From positions 1 to 64,000 of the forward strand of contig NZ_JAINRD010000034.1 of the NCBI RefSeq assembly GCF_020400605.1: a stretch of DNA of 64,000 bases, read 5' to 3'. Below the pieces are notes generated by a model. The model was given only the letters and a program-made list of their open reading frames with translations. It was not told where the DNA came from and did no database searches. Shown here piece by piece: positions 60,594 to 64,000 of the stretch. Positions within the stretch are counted from its first letter, which is position 1; every line of letters starts with the position of its first letter. The position numbers were made by a program, and so were the translations under genes. This DNA comes from Streptomyces aculeolatus (lineage in GTDB: Bacteria; Actinomycetota; Actinomycetes; Streptomycetales; Streptomycetaceae).

Positions 60594-62666
60594 ATGTCCG
60601 ACCCCACCCCTACCACCCCAGCTCCCCCCGCCCCCCTCGTCCGCGAGCGCGCCCACCTCGCCGCGTCCCGCACCGCGCTGCGTGCCATGCGGGCCGACGC
60701 CGAGGCGCTGGACATCACCGATGTGACCGCGAACTGGGTCAACGCCGAGGTGCTCCAGTCCGAGATCGACCAGCGGATCAAGGCGCTCGCCGACCTGGCC
60801 GACACCCCGCTCTTCTTCGGGCGGCTCGACTACGCGCACGCGCCCGGGGCGGAGAAGGCCGAGGGCGACCCCGGCGAGAACTTCTACATCGGGCGGCGGC
60901 ACGTGCACGACGCCGACGGCGATCCCATGGTGATCGACTGGCGCGCGCCGGTCTCGCAGCCGTTCTACCGGGCGTCGAAGAAGGACCCCATGGACGTCGC
61001 GCTGCGGCGGCGGTTCGGGTACGACCGCGGGGAGATCACGGCGTACGAGGACGAGCACCTCACCGACCCGTCCGAGGCGGCGAAGTCGAGCGCCCTCCTC
61101 CAGCGGGAGATCGAGCGGCCGCGCGTCGGGCCGATGCGGGACATCGTGGCGACGATCCAGCCGGAGCAGGACGAAATCGTGCGGGCGGAGATCGGCGGGA
61201 CCGTGTGCGTGCAGGGGGCACCGGGGACGGGGAAGACGGCGGTGGGCCTGCACCGGGTCGCGTACCTGCTGTACGCGCACCGGGAGCGCCTGGCGCGTAC
61301 CGGGACGCTGGTGATCGGGCCGAACGACTCCTTCCTGCGGTACATCGAGCAGGTGCTGCCGACGCTGGGCGAGCTGGACGTGAAGCAGGCGACGGTGGCG
61401 GAGCTGGTGGCGCACGTCGAGGTGCGGGGGGCGGATCCGGCACCGGTGGCGCGGCTCAAGGGCGACGCGCGGATGGCGGAGGTGCTGCGGCGGGCGGTGC
61501 GGGCCGGGGTGACGATGCCGGTGGAGCCGGTGATGGTGGTGCGCGGGTCGCGGCGGTGGCGGGTGCCGGCGTACGAGGTGGAGGAGCTGGTCCGGGAGCT
61601 GCTGGAGCGCGACATCCGCTACAACTCGGCGCGGGAGGCGCTGCCGCAGCGGATCGCGCACGCGGTGCTCGTACAGATGGAGCGCGCCGGGGAGGCACCG
61701 GACGACCGGGTGCAGGACTCGGTGGCGCGGAACGCGGCGGTCAAGGCGGCGGTGAAGGCCGTCTGGCCGGCGGTGGACCCGGTGAAGCTGGTGCTGCGGC
61801 TGCTGTCGGACGCGGAGTTCCTAGCGGCGCACGCGGACGGGGTGCTCGACGCGGACGAGCAGCGGCTGCTGCTGTGGGAGAAGGCGCCGCGCGGGGTGCG
61901 GTCCGCGCGGTGGTCGGCGGCGGACGCCGTGCTGATCGACGAGGCGCGGGACGTGGTGGAGCGGACGCCGTCGCTGGGGCACGTGGTGCTGGACGAGGCG
62001 CAGGACCTGTCGCCCATGCAGTACCGGGCGGTGGGGCGGCGGTGTTCGACGGGGTCGGCGACGGTGCTGGGGGACATCGCGCAGGGGACGACGCCGTGGG
62101 CGACGGAGAGCTGGGCGGTGGCGCTGGCGCACCTGGGGAAGCCGGGCGCGGTGGTCGAGGAGCTGACGCAGGGGTTCCGGGTGCCGCGGGACGTCATCGC
62201 GTACGCGTCGCGGCTGCTGCCGTCGATCGCGCCGGGGCTCGCGGAGGCGACGTCGATCAGGGAGTCGGCGGGCGACCTGGCGGTGCGGGGGGTGCCGGGC
62301 GATGCGCTGGACGGTGCGGTCGCGGAGGCGTGCGGGACGGTGCTGCGGGACCGGGAGGGCTCGGTCGGGCTGATCGCGGCGGACGGGCGGGTCGCCGCCG
62401 TGGGGGCGGCGCTGGCGGCGGCGGGGCTGTCGTACCTGTCGCCGGGTGAGGAGACGACGTCGCAGGCGCGGCTGACGCTGGTGCCGGCGTCGCTGGCGAA
62501 GGGCCTGGAGTACGACTACGTCGTGCTGGACGACCCGGCGGCGATCGTCGCGGCGGAGCCGGACGCCCGTACGGGGCTGCGGCGGCTCTACGTCTGCCTC
62601 ACGCGGGCGGTGTCGGGGCTGACGGTGCTGCACGCCGAGCCGCTGCCGGCGGAGCTGGCGGCGTGA
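60594..62666 (+). CDS. HelD/HelR-like ATPase (UvrD-type fold)
   Basis: A 690-residue protein of the UvrD/PcrA-like superfamily I fold, as in RNA polymerase-releasing HelD proteins. The N-terminus has a helical arm (ASRTALRAMRADAEALDITD). Walker A is VQGAPGTGKTAVGLHRVAYL, Walker B VVLDEAQDLSPMQYRA, and the last motif LRRLYVCLTRAVSGLTVLHA. Unlike DNA helicases, the middle domain is small. Established: HelD removes stalled RNA polymerase, and HelR in S. venezuelae confers rifampicin tolerance. I saw no rifampicin-associated element upstream, though my memory of its consensus is inexact. ATG 60594 has GGAGG at a rather long distance. Confidence 0.85.
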   Translation: MSDPTPTTPAPPAPLVRERAHLAASRTALRAMRADAEALDITDVTANWVNAEVLQSEIDQRIKALADLADTPLFFGRLDYAHAPGAEKAEGDPGENFYIGRRHVHDADGDPMVIDWRAPVSQPFYRASKKDPMDVALRRRFGYDRGEITAYEDEHLTDPSEAAKSSALLQREIERPRVGPMRDIVATIQPEQDEIVRAEIGGTVCVQGAPGTGKTAVGLHRVAYLLYAHRERLARTGTLVIGPNDSFLRYIEQVLPTLGELDVKQATVAELVAHVEVRGADPAPVARLKGDARMAEVLRRAVRAGVTMPVEPVMVVRGSRRWRVPAYEVEELVRELLERDIRYNSAREALPQRIAHAVLVQMERAGEAPDDRVQDSVARNAAVKAAVKAVWPAVDPVKLVLRLLSDAEFLAAHADGVLDADEQRLLLWEKAPRGVRSARWSAADAVLIDEARDVVERTPSLGHVVLDEAQDLSPMQYRAVGRRCSTGSATVLGDIAQGTTPWATESWAVALAHLGKPGAVVEELTQGFRVPRDVIAYASRLLPSIAPGLAEATSIRESAGDLAVRGVPGDALDGAVAEACGTVLRDREGSVGLIAADGRVAAVGAALAAAGLSYLSPGEETTSQARLTLVPASLAKGLEYDYVVLDDPAAIVAAEPDARTGLRRLYVCLTRAVSGLTVLHAEPLPAELAA

Positions 62667-62722
62667 CGGCGCCGCGGCGCCGCTGACCGTACGGGGGCAC
62701 CCGCCGCGCGGTTCGCCGGTGC

Positions 62723-64000
62723 TCAGCTCGCCATGGCGCGTTCGATGATCTTGCCGTCGAAGTCCGCGGTGAGCATCGCGCTGCCGACCTCACCGGTCGC
62801 GTACACCACGACTTCCTCGCCGTCGGAATCCGCGTTCACACTGATGTGGCTGACCTTCGCCGGTTCCCGCAGCTCCAACTCGGTCTCCGCCACCTTGATC
62901 AGCCGGGGCAGTGCGTCCCAGTTGACGTCGGCGACGTCGAACGACGTGTGGCCGTTCATCAGCCCCACGCTCTGCCCTTTGACTCCCTTGCCGTCCCGGT
63001 AGTCGAAGGCGTCGTACACCTCCCCGTCCGCCGACACCGCGTAGATGTCGGCGTTGTCCGGGTACAGGGTGCAGGTGATGGCCTCCGTCGTGCCCATCTC
63101 CTTCTTCAGGGAGCGCACGACCTTGCGGGCGCCGGCGGGGGTGTGCAGGTTCTCCTGCTTCGGCTTCTCGGAGGGCGAGGAGGAGTCGGAGGGGCCGGGG
63201 GTGGACGCCCCGGGGCCGTTGCCGGTGGCGCCGGGCGACTTGTCGTCGTCGAGGAGGTCGGGGACGACGGTCCAGGCGACCACGGCGGCGACGAGGACGG
63301 CGAGCGTCGAGGGGACGACCCGCCGGCGCCGGGGGCGGGGGGCGGCGGGCCGGGGCAGGACGGTGGAGGCCGCTGCCCCCGCGTCGCCGTCCGCGGAGCC
63401 GGTGCCCGATTCCGCATCGTCCGTGCCCGGTTCGGTGCCGCCGCCCGCCGCGGGGGCTTCCGCGCCCCCGCGCCGGGACGTGCCCAACTCCACCGTCCCC
63501 GTGCCCGACTCCGCCGCGGGCGGCAGTACCGCCGGGCCGCCCGGGGAGGTCCGTACGCGCTCCCCCGTGGCTTCCGCCAGCAGCATGTCCAGCATCGCGG
63601 CATCGGGGCGGGCAGCCACGTCCTTGACGAGGACCGACCGCAGGACGGGACCGAGAGCGCCCGCCTGACGCGGTTCCGGGACGTCCTCCTCCAGGATCGC
63701 CGCCAGCGTGGCGAGGGTGGAGCCGCGGTGCATGGGGTGGTGGCCCTCGACGGCGACGTACAGCATCATCGCCAGCGACCAGAGGTCGGAGGACGGTTCG
63801 TCGTCGCGGCCGCGGAGGCGCTCGGGGGCCATGTAGTCGGGGGAGCCGACGAGTTCGCCGGTGTTGGTGAGGTTGGTGGCCTCGCGGACGGCGGCGATGC
63901 CGAAGTCGGTGAGGACGGGCGTGCCGTCGGCGCGCAGGAGTACGTTGCCGGGCTTCACGTCCCGGTGCAGGATGCCCGCCTCGTGCGCGGCGCGCAGGGC
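62723..64000 (-). CDS. Ser/Thr protein kinase, N-terminus beyond the window
   Basis: The visible part is 425 residues of a membrane kinase, cut by the right edge. The catalytic loop (HRDVKPGNVLL), DFGIAAV and YMAPERLRG are seen, so the P-loop and the VAVK region lie outside the window. After the kinase come a Gly/Ser/Ala/Thr/Glu linker, a basic patch RPRRRRVV, one membrane helix (STLAVLVAAVVAWTVVPDLL) and an extracellular C-terminal part (about 150 residues) with ITCTLYPDNADIYAVSADGE, resembling no family I can name. The stop is at 62723-62725. It is a second PASTA-less Ser/Thr kinase in this window. Confidence 0.9.
   Translation of the reverse strand, partial: ALRAAHEAGILHRDVKPGNVLLRADGTPVLTDFGIAAVREATNLTNTGELVGSPDYMAPERLRGRDDEPSSDLWSLAMMLYVAVEGHHPMHRGSTLATLAAILEEDVPEPRQAGALGPVLRSVLVKDVAARPDAAMLDMLLAEATGERVRTSPGGPAVLPPAAESGTGTVELGTSRRGGAEAPAAGGGTEPGTDDAESGTGSADGDAGAAASTVLPRPAAPRPRRRRVVPSTLAVLVAAVVAWTVVPDLLDDDKSPGATGNGPGASTPGPSDSSSPSEKPKQENLHTPAGARKVVRSLKKEMGTTEAITCTLYPDNADIYAVSADGEVYDAFDYRDGKGVKGQSVGLMNGHTSFDVADVNWDALPRLIKVAETELELREPAKVSHISVNADSDGEEVVVYATGEVGSAMLTADFDGKIIERAMAS

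Noticed and set aside
1..64000. CRISPR array, rRNA or tRNA genes
   Set aside because: No regularly spaced repeats with unique spacers, and no recognisable rRNA or tRNA sequence was seen.

Overview
The window is chromosomal DNA from a high-GC actinomycete, almost certainly Streptomyces or a close relative. Evidence: strong GC bias at third codon positions, frequent GTG starts and GGAGG ribosome sites, and gene families typical of streptomycetes (a conservon, WhiJ-like XRE/DUF397/ATPase modules, a HelD-type helicase, SpoIIE-type phosphatases, an I36 inhibitor-like secreted protein, a c-di-AMP riboswitch before an M23 peptidase). From memory, the block ndh - TetR (AtrA-like) - fused ECF sigma factor near trmB and prsW matches the S. 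coelicolor SCO4117-SCO4119 neighbourhood. All functions are read from the sequence alone; no database search was run.

Left part (1-17.3 kb), core-like: a divergent MarR/MFS pair; a PAS-PP2C-ATPase signalling protein; type II NADH dehydrogenase divergent from an AtrA-like TetR regulator, with two DnaA-box sequences between them; an ECF sigma factor fused to a zinc finger, a membrane anchor and an outside NPCBM-like domain; an HTH/repeat regulator; an asparagine-synthetase-like protein with an altered PP-loop; L-2-hydroxyglutarate oxidase; TrmB; PrsW (probably leaderless); a DUF3592 membrane protein.

Middle left (17.3-27.9 kb), a lower-GC island with a probable restriction/defence locus: a MORC-like GHKL ATPase with a nuclease-like tail on the plus strand, facing a minus-strand set of Vsr, C5 cytosine methyltransferase, Z1-type SF2 helicase, a 54-aa ORF, a second GHKL ATPase, an unknown protein and a DUF6339-like protein. 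The last five overlap by a few bases. No integrase or transposase is visible. This is the best candidate for an incompletely described system.

Middle (28-42 kb): a WhiJ-like module whose XRE gene is broken by two frameshifts; an AbiEi/DUF559-like protein; a VOC protein; an M23 peptidase behind a ydaO (c-di-AMP) riboswitch; a membrane SpoIIE phosphatase; and a complete conservon (kinase, roadblock, DUF742, GTPase, two P450s), all with overlapping junctions.

Right part (41-64 kb): a three-gene set of arylsulfotransferase, type III polyketide synthase and sulfotransferase; a lipoprotein; a zinc-ribbon protein; an I36-like secreted protein; a Nudix hydrolase; an unknown protein with a decayed fragment of a relative nearby; a second, intact WhiJ-like module; a Ser/Thr kinase with a PQQ propeller; a GNAT acetyltransferase; a sugar-type ABC importer with a class V aminotransferase, divergent from a FadR-type regulator with a perfect 21-bp palindrome; a small secreted protein; a HelD-like ATPase; and a second Ser/Thr kinase running off the right edge. 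The window is rich in regulatory and signalling genes.
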